DNA from: Sinotaia quadrata
Lineage: Eukaryota; Mollusca; Gastropoda; Architaenioglossa; Viviparidae
Length of the DNA stretch: 64,000 nucleotides
NCBI GenBank assembly: GCA_028829895.1
Contig: CM054181.1
Location: forward strand, 100,366,360 to 100,430,359
Direction: 5' to 3'
Made by a program: the position numbers and the translations under genes. The notes below the pieces were generated by a model. The model worked only from the letters and a program-made list of their open reading frames with translations, had not been told where the DNA came from and ran no database searches. Below, piece by piece: positions 24,560-38,500 of this stretch. Numbering within the stretch: position 1 is the stretch's first letter; each line of letters begins with the position of its first letter.

Positions 24560-24960
24560 TACATTTAAAGACATCTGAATCCAAAGCCAATCATTTGAAG
24601 TCAGGAGTGGACATTGCTGACAAAGTCAATTTAAAGGTTAAACTGTTATATATTTGAAGAGATGTGAATCCAATCCAAAATCATACCCCTGAAAAAAGGA
24701 TTTGACAGTCTTTAAAAGTCACATCTTAACATTTATTTCAGCCAATGGAATTTACCAATGACATCCATTTAAAGAAATCTGAATCCAAAAGCCACACATA
24801 TGAAGTCAGAATTAGACAGACTTTAAAAGTACCATCTTTTTAAGGACTGAACAGTCTTTAACAGTGATATCTTTTTAAGGATTAGAGAATTTTTAAAAGT
24901 GATATCATCTAAAGGACTGGACAGTTTTTAATCTTCTTAAAAACATTTGTTTCAGCAAAA
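24560..24960. repeat. Degenerate repeats with GAATCCAA and GACAGTCTTTAAAAGT cores
   Basis: Three copies of TCTGAATCCAAAGCCA-like sequence, and several of GGACTGGACAGTTTTTAA-like sequence, at irregular spacing. Confidence 0.6.
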
Positions 24961-26044
24961 GGAAATTAAAAAAATGTCTTATGCTGAGATTGAAGTTTGA
25001 AATGATGAAATGCTGGTTTAAAACAATATACATGACAGACCTCTATCATTTAAAGATTGTTTATGCTATTTTTTTTTATTTATTCTGCTCTCTTGAGCAG
25101 AGGAAAGCATTAAACATACAAATCTTTACAAACATTAAAAGTTTAAGCTAAGGAGAAAATGGTATTATGGAGACAGCCTACTAAAACTTTCTTTTGTTAT
25201 TAATACAGTCTCAGTTATCTGACAATAATAAGTTGTTTTGTTATTGAAACCATTTATATCATAAAGATTAGTATTTGTTTACAATAAAACATTCAGTTCT
25301 AAATATAATTTTTTAAAAACTATTTATTTAACTATGCAGTGAATATCAATTCTGGAAAATACTGTGTACACGTGTGTGTGTTTGTGTGTATGTGTGTATT
25401 TGAACAATAAATATTTAGAACTGAAGATTTTGAGTTTTAAAACTAGTTACTGTTGGGTATTTATATAATAATTACAAAAAATTACATTTATTTAATATAA
25501 TTATTAATTGATGACTGACACTTTCATAACTGTTTCTGTTGATAACTGTAGTTCTTGTTGCTAAATGTTCTTGTGTTCTTACTGCTTTTTTTCTGAGAAG
25601 ATAAAAAAAATAGTTTTCTTTTAAGAACTTCTCCATCAACCCTTACCTCATCTGTTTTAAAATGTACAAATAGTCCTGTGCAATGTAACACAATTCAAGA
25701 AGTAGAACTATATTCACAATGTTTGAGAAGAAGTTAATGCTCATCTCTGCTAGTAGAGATGCTGATGTGTCAAAGCAAGTTCTTGTGTGTTAATTCTCAG
25801 ACATGGCATATCAGTTTTGGAAACACTGGCTCACACATGGCAGATACATTCAAGCAAGTTCTTTGTGAGTAAACTCTCAGTCATGGGACAGCACACACCA
25901 ACACAAAGTTGTGATAAACAGGACTGCATTAAGATATGCAAATGGGCATTTCATCACTCCGGTATCATATCATTCTGCTGCATTCTTGAGGAAAGTGATT
26001 TTGTTGTATTTTTCTACTCATAGACACTCTCACAGCTAGCGGAT

Positions 26045-26230
26045 GGAGCTGTTTACAGCTTGAAATCACACTCACTGCTACTGAGTAAAGTTTGTTACCA
26101 GTGAGTAAAGTTACAGGTTGAAATCACATTCACTGTTAGTGAGTGAAGCTTGTTACAGCTTGAAATCATACTCACTGCTAATGAGTAAAATTTATTACTG
26201 CTTTCTGCTTGAAATCACACTGGTGGTATT
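26045..26230. repeat. ~60-bp degenerate repeat, three copies
   Basis: CTTGAAATCACACTCACTGC recurs in variants near 26060, 26117 and 26158, followed by GAGTAAAGTTTGTTAC. Confidence 0.75.
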
Positions 26231-26587
26231 TCTCAGCTAGGACCACTCTATTCAATTTTCAAAGGGATGCTATCAGTCACATTCTCATTTGAATAATTGA
26301 TGGTCTAATTTCCATCCAATGCCTGGCCATTTGTTGTGTAACAAGTCAATCACATGGGGTCAGAAATAATATGGCTGTTTTCTGATGGGCCCTTGTTACT
26401 GTGCACACACAAAACCCTATCAATTTACAATCAACTCTGGATCCTGGATTTTGCAACCATGTTTTGTTGACTGTTCCTTGAAAACTGAAAAAAACCATCC
26501 GGACAGAAGAATGATGACACGCGGCAAGAACAACACTGGTAGCTGGTAGCCATCTTAGAATTATATCAAATCTTATAGAAGATTTGC

Positions 26588-26593
26588 TCATAC
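26588..26593 (-). CDS. PLEKHG4: Puratrophin-like terminal codons (Val, stop)
   Basis: A good acceptor (TTTATTCTGTCCACAG) before 26593 is followed by GTA TGA in the phase-0 frame left by the previous exon. The protein would therefore end in MTDV. The alternative is read-through of the preceding donor. With only two codons, the evidence is the splice site and phase alone. Confidence 0.4.
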   Translation of the reverse strand, partial: V

Positions 26594-29500
26594 CTGTGGA
26601 CAGAATAAATATAGTAAGTAATATTTAAAAATAATATATATAATATAAAAACTAAAATAATTTTATATGTAACATTTTCAGAAGGGAAAAAGTCCTCTAA
26701 AGAACTACTTAATGAAAAAAATTTTAAAAAAATTTTAAAAATAAAGAACTGATGCATTTCATACACATACACAAATATATTAAATAGTGAACCCTCAAAT
26801 AATGTTATTAATTTAAAACAAAACAAGTAAATTATTTGAAATTAAAAGTAAAGAGTATGAGAATTTTAATCAGTAAATGTTATCTAATAAGTGAAATATA
26901 TTTTTTCAATTAAATAATATTTATAGATTTAATTATCTGATTTCCTTTTTGGTTTGCAGTGAAATTGTTTTTCTGCTCCCTCCCCCTTTATTTACATTTG
27001 TTTTAAAAACCACGGCTAATTAATAAAGTTACTTCAATTATGAGAGAGTTATAGGGAGCTCTTTTTACTAGAGAAACATTACAAACTACAAGCTGTTAGT
27101 TTGTTTGCAGAGTCCACATTCCAGATTTGTTGCAAACATGATAACATTTTGGTTTGTCCTTTGTTGCAGCCATATTCACTGCAATATTTAACCATGTTTA
27201 AAGTTTTCAAACCACACGATTAATGCACGACAATATACCGGACAGCGTATGCAGATTGTTGTTTCCACTCGTGACGTCACATTATGTTGCTATGGTGAGA
27301 AGTCAGTCTCGCAAATGAAGGAGAGCTCTGATTTCTTTCAGAAATATTGACTTTCAATACCAAAATAAATGCATTGTTATAAATCTCTGAATGTTTAAAT
27401 TTTGCAGCCTTGATTCTAAGAATGGGAATTACTCATTTTATATGGATTTATTCTTATCTGTGGTTGACCTAGATTCCATTTCACTTTCTTTAATATTGTC
27501 TTGACTTATACTTGGTTCATTAATTTTGGAAGCTTTTAAGTTATAAAATTTAGGATTCAACTTCTACTCCGACTGACTTTCACTCAAGTATATACAATAT
27601 TCATTACTACACACTTACATCTGTTATCATATGCCTAGTAAAATATAACAGCATATTAATTACTACACACTTACATCTGTTATAATATGCCTAGTAAAAT
27701 ATAACAGCATATTAATTACTACACACTCACATCTGTTATCATATGCCCAGTAAAATATAACAGCATATTAATTACTACACACATCTGTCATGATGTGCCC
27801 AGTAAATCATAACAGCATATTTATTACTTACATCTGTCATGACAGGCTCAGTCAAATTTTGAGTGAACACTTCTGACTTGGACACCTCAGAGTATGACTG
27901 ATCCTGGGATATTTGGATTGTCTGTTCTTGTTGTGGCATACATCCTAAATCTTCTACTGAGTTGTCTGTTTCAATTCCACTTTCTAGTATAAAACAAATA
28001 AACAAACAATTAAATATTGCTTAAAACAGCAAAAATCCTCAATTTTTTTCTTCTTTTGAAAAATAGTACTTCATTTTTAATCTTTCCCTAAAATAAAATA
28101 TTCTGTAATTTCAAGAATTTAATAATAAGTTGCAAATGTGCAATTGCAATTTTAAAAATTATTCTCTGAAAATCACCTTTTTTTATTATCTTTAAAACCA
28201 TCAACATTCTTATATCATCCTTCAATTCCTAATAAATGTGTTAAATTACATACCATTAGAAAGCATGGATTGCCGTTGATGACGAGGATTATCCAATGGA
28301 TCAAATGCAAGGTTGAGAGAACCCAATAGTCCAAGACTGGAATGACTACTATTTGAAGAACTGTTGCTGCTAACTGAAATGATGGAGTGTGGCCGTTTTG
28401 TGCCATTACGAAGGTATTCAAAAGAAGACACAGCTATGGAGCTTCTTGTCCGAGCTGAAATAATGGAAGAAAAAATATTACAACAATCAGATAAACTTAA
28501 AACTTTTATTTAAATTTTATTAGATTCAAGAAATAGTATATGTAAGAAAAAAAAGTAGATATTAAACTCACATCCACGGCTAGGTAGTTCTACATTTAGG
28601 GATCTGTTTTGGATATTGTCGTTGGATGGTTTTATGTCCAAACAAGGTTTGTTTCCAATGCCCATAGATGCCATTTCATTGATGTGGGACTCTGAAACAC
28701 AACACAAAAATAAATGCAAAATGAGAAGTTCCAAGATGGAAATAAACATTAAAAGTATGAACCAAGAAATAAAAAGCAATTTAAAATTACTATATGTTTA
28801 TTTTTAATTACTGCCATTTAATTATTATTAAATAGGTAATGACTACAACAACATGATAGAAATAAACATAAAAATAATGCACCACATCAGAAACACCAAA
28901 GAAATTTTGTTCAACTAAAGTATTTACCAGATAAGCATGCTAAAGGAGTGTTATGGGTACCTACACACATTAGTCAAAACCAAATGACCCAAATGTCTAG
29001 TGGGGAGATAAACAAAATCTAGAGTTTAACTAGTAGCATGACTAGTGGGGAGATAAACAAAATCTAGAGTTTAACTAGTAGCATGACTAGTGGGGAGATA
29101 AACAAAATCTAGAGTTTAACTAGTAGCATGACTTGTGGAGAGATAAACAAAATCTAGAGTTTAACTAGTAGCATGTCTAGTGGGGAGATAAACAAAATCT
29201 AGAATTTAACTACTAGCATGTGTACCACTATCAACAAAAACTGGGTGGAAAAGTGGAGACTGGGAAGATCTCGGAGTAGGCTTAACTACTAAATATTCAG
29301 GGAAAACTTATTTTGCACATTGAAAAATCTCTTTTCCATCATACAAAGAAATGAGCAAACTGCAGGAGAATAACAGATAGGAAACAGATATTTCCATGAT
29401 AACAAGAAAAATATGTATATTATGTATGAAAAGCATACAAGCCAAGCATAGCAAGGAACTAAACCTACTCACAAGAGATGAAAAAGACTGGGCAACTGCA

Positions 29501-32500
29501 ACTGCATCCAAAGTAGTCATTTAAAAACAAACCTCTACAGGAAGATATTTTCTGACCAGTAATTTATTTCCTCTCACTGACTTATGTCATCAATCATCAC
29601 TACAACAATTCTTTCTTCTGGAGTTTTCTTTCTCAATAATAAAAAATGATGCTAAAAGCCTTGTCTTCATATCTTGGATACATGTGGACCACAAACTCTC
29701 AGGGTGTCAAATGAAGAAAATTCCTTTGGCACCTCCACCAGCACACCACAAATCAATAGTCTGTACTAATGGAAACAGCAACTTCGACACTTTACCAGCA
29801 CACCACCAAATCAAAAATTTGTACTAATGGAACTGGCAAGCTGCTTGTCCGTGACCCTGAATGGAAGAAATAAATAAAGTAAACTAGCTCTTCTCTGCAT
29901 CTAGACCAGGGGTCTCAAACTCATGGCCCGCATGACGATATTTTGTGGCCCACACTTGATATCAAAAGTTCGGCCCGCACGTTTTTCCCTAAATAAATAA
30001 TATACCAACAAAAAAGATTATATAAAGAGAATACATGCATATGAATGTGAACAGAGCATGAACGAATTTAAAACCATTATCAAATACTTGAACCCTCCTT
30101 TGAGCACTTAATTTCATATAGGGCATGGAAAGAAGGAATAACTATGTGCATAAACAATGATATCCTACCTCGATTTTTTATTGCTTGATGCCACAACAGT
30201 TTGGATATTTCTCGTACCCAGGTACGCTTGACTTCACTATTGGGAGCCTGTAAAATATAATTGCCACCCAGCGATCGACGTCGGAACCAGATCTCAAATT
30301 TGTAGCCACTGTCTCCATAGTTTTCTGTCAATCCTATGTCTGCCATCTTCAGAAAGAAAAAAATCAATGTAGAGAACAGGTAAGAAATTTTTCCCATGAA
30401 AATAACATCAAACATTGAAATGGACACTTAAGTAAAGGATCCTTAAAGTTGTATTAGCATTGAGACATAGATAATTACAGTAATATAATGAACAAATCCA
30501 AATTTAAAAACAAAAAGTACAGCACATTCTACTATTTACATTAAAAATATAATAATAATGATATACCTTGAAACTGTGCTTGTACACATATATGTCATGT
30601 TGGCCTTGACGACCACGTCTTGTCTTGCTGAAGAGAAGCAGGTCTTCAAAAAGGAAGATGCGACGTATCATTTTTTTACGACCCTGGAAAACTAAAAACT
30701 CATCTTGTCGCAGAAGTTTTCCCTGCTCCTGCAAATTCACCTGTGGCCACAAAAGTAAAAAGACTGTAGCACAGGTTTGATAAATTTTCATCAACCTTTT
30801 CTCTGTGCAACACATTTTCTGACTTTTATTAATTCAGATATAAATGCATTACATATGCTCCCTGTCCCCACAAAAATAAAACAGAATATTTCAGTGTAAA
30901 AACATAGGCTAATATGCAGTTTTCTTTTGGAGTCCAGCAGAAAATGATACCTGTGAGTTCAGGGCAGAAAGATTATTGATCATTTGAAAGTCATTTAACC
31001 GAGCATTTTACATCTAATATACTCTTGGAAATTGTTATTTCCAAAGTGAGACACAACCTCAACTCACCATAATGAAACTAAAGAAATAGAAACATTATAG
31101 TTTCTAAGAAATATCTTAGTACATTCTTTATTGCAATAGTGTATAAAAGACTCTGAAACCATCATGAAGCCACTGCATTTCATTACTGCTATCTTAGTCA
31201 ACAGATCAACCATGAACAGTTTATGCACTATTTTCAGTATTAAGAAAGTATCAAAGCAGCAAAGTGGCTCCAGATTAATGATTTAAATTCTTCTTTTGTA
31301 ACCAACATATCTTCTCACCCAAAACAAATCATTGAAAGAACAAAATGAATTATAAAACAAATCAAATGAACATCTAACCAAATAAATTAGTAAAATATAT
31401 GCCATGAAAGACAGGTTATGTCAAATGAAGATATGACAACAATAACAACAACAAAAAATAAATGATGAAATTTGATGGCTTCCAGATAATTAACAGATAA
31501 TTAATAGCATTTGACATAATGTGTATCATGACATAATACTTGATAGTTACTATATGAAAAATAATAACATTTGCAATAAATAAAGACAGCACCTGTGTTC
31601 AAATGCAAGCATAAAATGCATATTACTAGTTCTCACAAGCCAGCATTTATGTAAATGCACAGTTTGTAAAGATATCTCACTTGGTTCATGTGGTCAATAG
31701 TTATTTTGGGTAAAACAATGTTCTAATTAAAAATGAATTCTTTGAATTGAAATATTTAAAAGGCATAACTATATGCAACTGAGACACCAGGAATTCAGAG
31801 CCTGTTTTATTATTAAATTTCTTCAATTTTAAATTAGTGAGTTTCTATTTTTTTGTATCACTGAACATTTTCTTTGTTTTAACCTATATAATTATACTGT
31901 TATTTAGTAACCTACAGGCAAAATACTGGAAGTTTTATAAATTATACTAATTTATAGTCATAAATGTAAAAAGATTTAGTGTACCATTAGAATATTATCA
32001 GATTAACATGGATTATTGCGTAACCAACCATGCATCAGGCACCATGGGAGGCTGTTTAATTTGGAAGCATTAATGAACACTCCATTAAGGTGAGTTCATT
32101 GACTCCTTAGTGGTAATAAGATAGCAGGTACATAAGAACAGGTAGGAAATGGCAGGATGGGACTAACTACCCTTTTTGACCTTTTGGACTAACAGTTGGT
32201 AATTTTTTGGACTTCTCTAACAGTATACTTGATACTAATTACTAACCAATAAACAATAAATTAAGCAGAGAAACAAATGTACAAGAAAAATGTACAGATT
32301 ATATCAGCAGCAAAACCTAGGGCAATAAATGTTCATGAACAAACTGCACATGTACATAGATGAATGACATCCCGCGAAACCAAGCAATTAAATAAAAAAC
32401 AACAAAATTGAATATAAAAAATGTTATTTCTGACATCAAGTGCAGCAGTGAGAGTTTCCTGAAAATAATCTTTGAAGTGCAGCACCAAATGAGTCAGTGT

Positions 32501-35500
32501 TAAATATTTGCAGAAAGTTTTGCTTTCACATTTAAAACAAAATAAAATTAATTTCTGTTTGTCTTTTTCTAACTCTAAACACTACCTTTGTAATTAAAAA
32601 GAATTAGGAATGATTGTCATTTTCATCTATTCATATTACCAGTCTTTGTAATTAAAAAGAATCAGTAATAATAGTCATTTTCATCTATTACCAGTCTTTG
32701 TAGTTAAAAAGAGTCAGTAATAATTGTCATTTTCATATATTCATATTACTGGTTGGACAATGCCTATCAAAATCGTTCCGTACTCAGACAATTATAATAA
32801 GCAGCAACTGCTATATGATCTATTTAGTTAAGATTTACAGAGAGTATAAATATTAAGGTTTAGGATTGTTAAGATTATTTACTTACATCACAATCTCGCA
32901 AAGAGTCCATTGCCAGAAGGTCATTACCATGCCGAAGCTGGAATCTCACCATTTCTTCAGCAGCCTGAAAATGTAAGACAATACACACACTTCAAATGTT
33001 ACAATTTTATTTAATAAAGCAGAATAAAGAAGATTAAAAAACAAACAAATGAATGTGTGCATATATACTGTGAGACTAGTGTTCTTTGCACTGACTAATT
33101 TAAAAAAATGTATGCTTTGATGTATGCTTGCAATGACTGTACAAATATAAGCACGGATATAAGCATACTTGCACTACTATACAAATATAAGCACGGATAT
33201 AAGCATACTTGCACTACTGTACAAATATAAGCACGGATATAAGCATACTTGCACTACTGTACAAATATAAGCACGGATATAAGCATACTTGCACTACTGT
33301 ACAAATGCAAACCTGGAGGAGATCAATATATTTTGCACTGATGGTAGAAACTTCTACACTCAGAGCAGTGTATTTTGCAGTGACTGAACAAATTTAAACC
33401 TGGAGATAAGCAAACTTTGCAGTGACTGTAAAAATGTATATCCTGTGATCAGCCTAGTTTTCACTGACAGTAAAATATTAATTTTGCAATCAGCCTAATA
33501 TGCACTGATTGTAAAATGTATATTTAGATATCAGCCTAATATGCACTGATTGTAAAATGTATATTTAGATATCAGCCTAATATGCACTGACTGTAAAATG
33601 TATATTTAGATTTCAGCCTAATATGCACTGATTGTAATATGTATATCTTGAGATGAGCCTACTGTACCACCAACTGTAAAATGTATATCTCACCTTGGAG
33701 ATCAGCCTACAATACACTGATTGTAAAATATACATCATGAGATCAGCCTACAATACACTGACTGTAAAATGTATAAGGCTCATTTTCTGGGCAAGAGTTC
33801 CATGAAGGATGGGTCCATTTGAAATGTGTTTTCTTAAAAATAAAGCATTGAAATATCGCGTGTTTATATTCTATATATTCAGAATTGATGTGAGATATAC
33901 ATAAGATAGTTGTGTGATGTGTTTATTTATTTTGTTAATTTTTTGTAATACAAATTCGTTTTGTTATATGGATACCTAACGCCATTTTCTTTAATTTTCA
34001 TTGTCATAAATAACTCAATAAACTTACCATATCAAGGTTTCCTTAGAAGTGATAATACATGCAACATTCAATATTCCTTTTATTTGCAAACAGTCAATTT
34101 TGTATAGAAATATTTTAAAAAAATTTGCAATGCTTAGTTTCTACATAAATTAGATCCAGAACTTTTATTATTTTACCAAACATCGAAATGTCAGACAAAA
34201 ACATCATGTGCATTCTACATAATTCATTTACCAGGAGTATTCATAAGCTAATATTTTTCAAATTTATTCGACATATTCAGAAATATTCAGCTTTAGGAAA
34301 ACTTATTTGACTTTGTTTCATTTTTAACATGTTAACAAAGGACTTAATAAATTTGTAAATATAAAATAATGAAGATAATATCGTGAACTACCTCTTACGT
34401 TTTTCAAATTTACCATATTCCAGAAAGATAACTCTCATGTCATTTTATCTTGGTGTGATGAGTTTAAGTACCAAATAAGAAAAATAACTTTCGTTTCCAA
34501 TAAAATCACATTGTTGCAACAGTAAAGGCAAGAAATTTTCTGGAATCATCAATGTTTTAAAACAGCTAAGATTTCTGATAATCTCAAAATATTTTGATTA
34601 AATTGATTAACATTGTAAATAACTTACATATTTATGTACATATCCAAGTGGTTTGTTTTGCATTTAAAGTTTCACATAGTTGTGTGTATGTTTCAATCCC
34701 GAGCTAGTTAAGGGTAGAAAAACTTGTGGAATATAAGCATTGCAATTAGGCTTATTATATATTAAATACATTATATGTAAACAGATACTTTGTTTATTAC
34801 CTTATATTATCTTTGTAGAATAATGTAGCCTGTTTTGTGTTTAGATGAGAAAAACAGAGCTTCTTTTATGATGGCTGATAATTTTGTTAATATGGTTTCC
34901 ACATTAAGAAGTTATACCTTTATGCTCTATTTTAAATAAAATGTATCCAGATTAAGTTAATAATTTAGGTTAATTAAGAAAATATATTGAGTGTAATGAG
35001 ATACTTTTAGTGCTTATTTTAAAATAATTTTTTCTGGTAAAATTTGTCTCAACCTTACTTTCTAAGTTTTCAAAAGAAACATATGCTTTTTACATATTTC
35101 AAACTCCTATAACATCAACATTTTGATAATTTTTATTTTTTCTTATGTTTTCATGTGAGCATCAAGCTCTGTCATAGACTTTAATATGTAAAATAATTAG
35201 ATTTAATCCACTTTATTTTTTTTGCACTTCATGTAACAAAATGCTACGCTTGCCCAGAGAATGAGCTATATCTTATCTTGAGATACAATGACTGTATAAA
35301 TGTAAATCTTGAGATCAGAACATAATCTCAAGATGTACATTTTACAATCAGCCTACTATACATTGAGTGTAAAATATAGATCTTGAGATTAGTGTACTTT
35401 GTATGAATGTAAAAGGTATGTCTTGAGATAAGCATATTGTGTAATGACTGTAAAATGTATTTCTTGAGATCAGGCAAATGCAATTACTGTACACATTTTT

Positions 35501-38500
35501 ACCTTGAGATCAGCATACTCTGCGTTGCTCTCAGGACATTCCTTTAAGATCTGTTTCAGCAATAGTGCATATTTGCCCATTCGCTGCACAGGCTTCAACA
35601 GGTAAGATGCTAGGTCCATTCGGTCAGTTAACTCTAGCTGCTTTTGCTGCCAACACAAAGTTAACAAACGAAGGGATTAAAACTCCCCCCCAAAATGGTT
35701 ATGAATGCAGGAGGATTAAAAAAGAAAGGCAAACACAGTTGATATAGATAAAGAATGAAAAAAGCAGCAAAAGAACAATTATGCATGAAGAAGAACAAAT
35801 AGGCAACCAGAACTGTTACAGATGGAGAAGGATAAAAAAGCAAAAATACTAAACAGAACTGTTACAGATGGAGAAAGATAAAAAGGCAAAAAATACTAAA
35901 CAGAACTGTTACAGATGGAGAAATATAAAAAGGCAAAAATACTAAAATAGAACTGTTACAGATGAAGAAAGATAAAAAGGCAACTAGAACTGTTACAGAT
36001 GAAGAAGGATAAAAAGTCAAAGAGAACTGATGAAAAAATAAATCTTAAAAAGACAAATACAATATGAAAGATCCATTTTAATTTTATGAAATTACTTTGG
36101 TTGATTAGCTAAGCTTACACAATGGATTTCATTAGGAAATCAATCACTAATTATTACAACAATAATAAATGTACTTAACAGTACAACTTTTAAAATAAAA
36201 AGTAATTAAGTAAATGAATATTCAAATTTGGTTATTTCAAAGGACAATTATAAATTAAAAGAGGACAACCAAAAAATATTTATTAAAATTTTGTAAAATT
36301 TACCCTGAAAAAATCTTTGCCTTTCTCCATCATGAGGTCATCGGACTTGGGTTTATTTTTGTTGTACAAAGTATATAAATGGAAATCATTCTCCTGAAAG
36401 TAATATGAAATTGCAAAGAACTAAATCAGATTAAATAAAATTGTAAAGAAGTACAATAAAAAAGCGCAATTAGAAGATTTGTAGAATTTCAATGGAAAAT
36501 AGCAAGTTTATAAGTAATTTTAAAATTATAAATATCTTATAAATCACAGATTCTGAAAACAGTTTCCAATATTTCATATCAAATGACATTATACAAATAT
36601 TATATATACTGTGTGTCTACCTCTCTAGATCTTTACAATCAAAATGTCCAAAAGCACAGACAACTGATGTAATTAAGGCTGATTAGACTGGTTATCTCAA
36701 TGAATAATAATCTCGTAATACAAGTAACAAAAGTAATCCAAAACTCACATTTAAGTCAGATAAATAAACAAATGAAAGGAAAGTAATTGTTATCATGAAC
36801 AAGATCAAAGGTTTTAAGCTAATAAATTCTGAAGGGATAGCAAAGATTTCCATAAGATTAAGATGTCAACATTTCAAAATATTGCTGAGTAGTCCTGCTT
36901 CTACTGTAATCTTTAAAGATTGTATCAATTGCAAAGTTCAGATCAACTTCAACTGAAAATCAAAAGTATTTTCCTGAAAATAAAATATTCATGCCAGTCC
37001 AGACATTTAAAAAAAGTACATTATGCTATACAAATATTTATTCAGTTTTACCATTTTTAAAACTTATTAGTGGTTTACTTACATGTCGTAGGAAATAATG
37101 GCCAACATGAATGGGGTTGTGTTCACAGGATTCCAGCTCTCTCAAAAAATACAAAGAGTGGAAATGATATATTCGTTCAATGTTACCAAAAATTACATTG
37201 CGTTTGCCCCGCAGAGGCTGTGGTACGTCCAGTCTCTCTAACTCAGGAATGTAGTTCTCTATGACATACTCAAGGGAGCGCACATAGTCTCTCTCCGTTT
37301 GCACCATTTCATTCATGATTAGCAGTATTGTTCTATCATAAGAGAAAGAAATGTATGTTTATTTGATAAGCATGTCGCAATAAACTTCATACATATATTC
37401 AGGCAAGTTGTATTTACTCAGCATTTTCAACTAAAGTGCTTCTGACACGTTAGGTCCTATAATGTAATAAAATGATATTTAACTTTGATGTTAAAGATAA
37501 ATTTATATTTATATTTTTATATGGAGTCAAAGGTTACAGTAATAATAAGTAATGATCAAGTTTACTTTTACAGAGTACATTTATATTTGTTTTTATATTG
37601 TTATAACTTACAGCAGTTTACTTTACTGAAATAACTTAATAAGCTTTATTTAGCAAGAATTGAAAAAATGTTGGTAAGTGGGTTATTTCATTATTATTAT
37701 TAAAAATGATTTTAATCAAAGAATAAGCAGCTACAACTTGCTACATTTCAAGTATTCATTTCCATAACAAGAAGAATCAGAGAATTATATTTAAGTGATT
37801 CAGAAGGAAATAGGGTTGAGTGGATGAGAAATTTAAAACTATGGAGAGGGACAATTAAAATATGTTGATCTATAATCAAATGAAAATGTGGGCACTAATT
37901 ATAATATGCAAATATTCTTAGCAGCACAACATTAATGCTACTTAATATGATTATTTTGTAGTGACAATGATAAATATTAACCTATGTAATTATTTAATAA
38001 GAGGAGTGTCAGTGTTTTACATATTTTGAATTATAAATTTACCAAACTTTTAAGTGGAGAATGTGGATATGTAAATTACTTCAGTTCATGAATAGCAGTC
38101 ACTGATGATATACTATAAATGAAACAGGTTAATCCAAATACTATAGACCTGGCATTGAAAGAAACAAAAATGCAGTATCAACAAAAAAGCAATCCAGATA
38201 AGAATGATTGACTGTCATGGTAGGTTAAAAACTGTTAAATTTAGTCTGATTAACTAAATGGACTGCATAAAAGGACAGCAACTATTAAGTATGAGGGACT
38301 GTATGCTTAAAATTATGAATGGCTGGAAGTTAATGTTGTGTACAGTAACTTATAGGCGTGTGTAACTGATGGCACTGTAGGAGATAGATATTGTAATAGA
38401 ATTCTGCTTAACATTGTGCTACCTCCGGCTTTTTAACTCAGCATCTGAGAGGCGCAGGTCTGCCATTGGTGCAGTAGGTGTGGCTCGGGATGTTTGATGC

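Larger units (their letters stand above)
22300..26587 (-). other. Probable 3' UTR and downstream flank of the puratrophin-like gene
   Basis: AT-rich, with no credible ORF on either strand. On the - strand several AATAAA hexamers occur (TTTATT on the + strand, for example near 26187, 25088 and 23231), so the end of the transcript cannot be fixed. It includes degenerate repeats at 24560-24960 and 26040-26230. Confidence 0.4.
28692..30168 (-). other. Intron of the puratrophin-like gene
   Basis: Bounded on the - strand by GTAGGA and GTGTTTCAG. It contains a 45-bp array and a hAT-like terminus. Confidence 0.75.

Noticed and set aside
30346..30346. Met at the start of the second PH exon as a translation start
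   Set aside because: The Met is internal to the PH domain; the preceding exon joins in phase and encodes the first half of the same domain.
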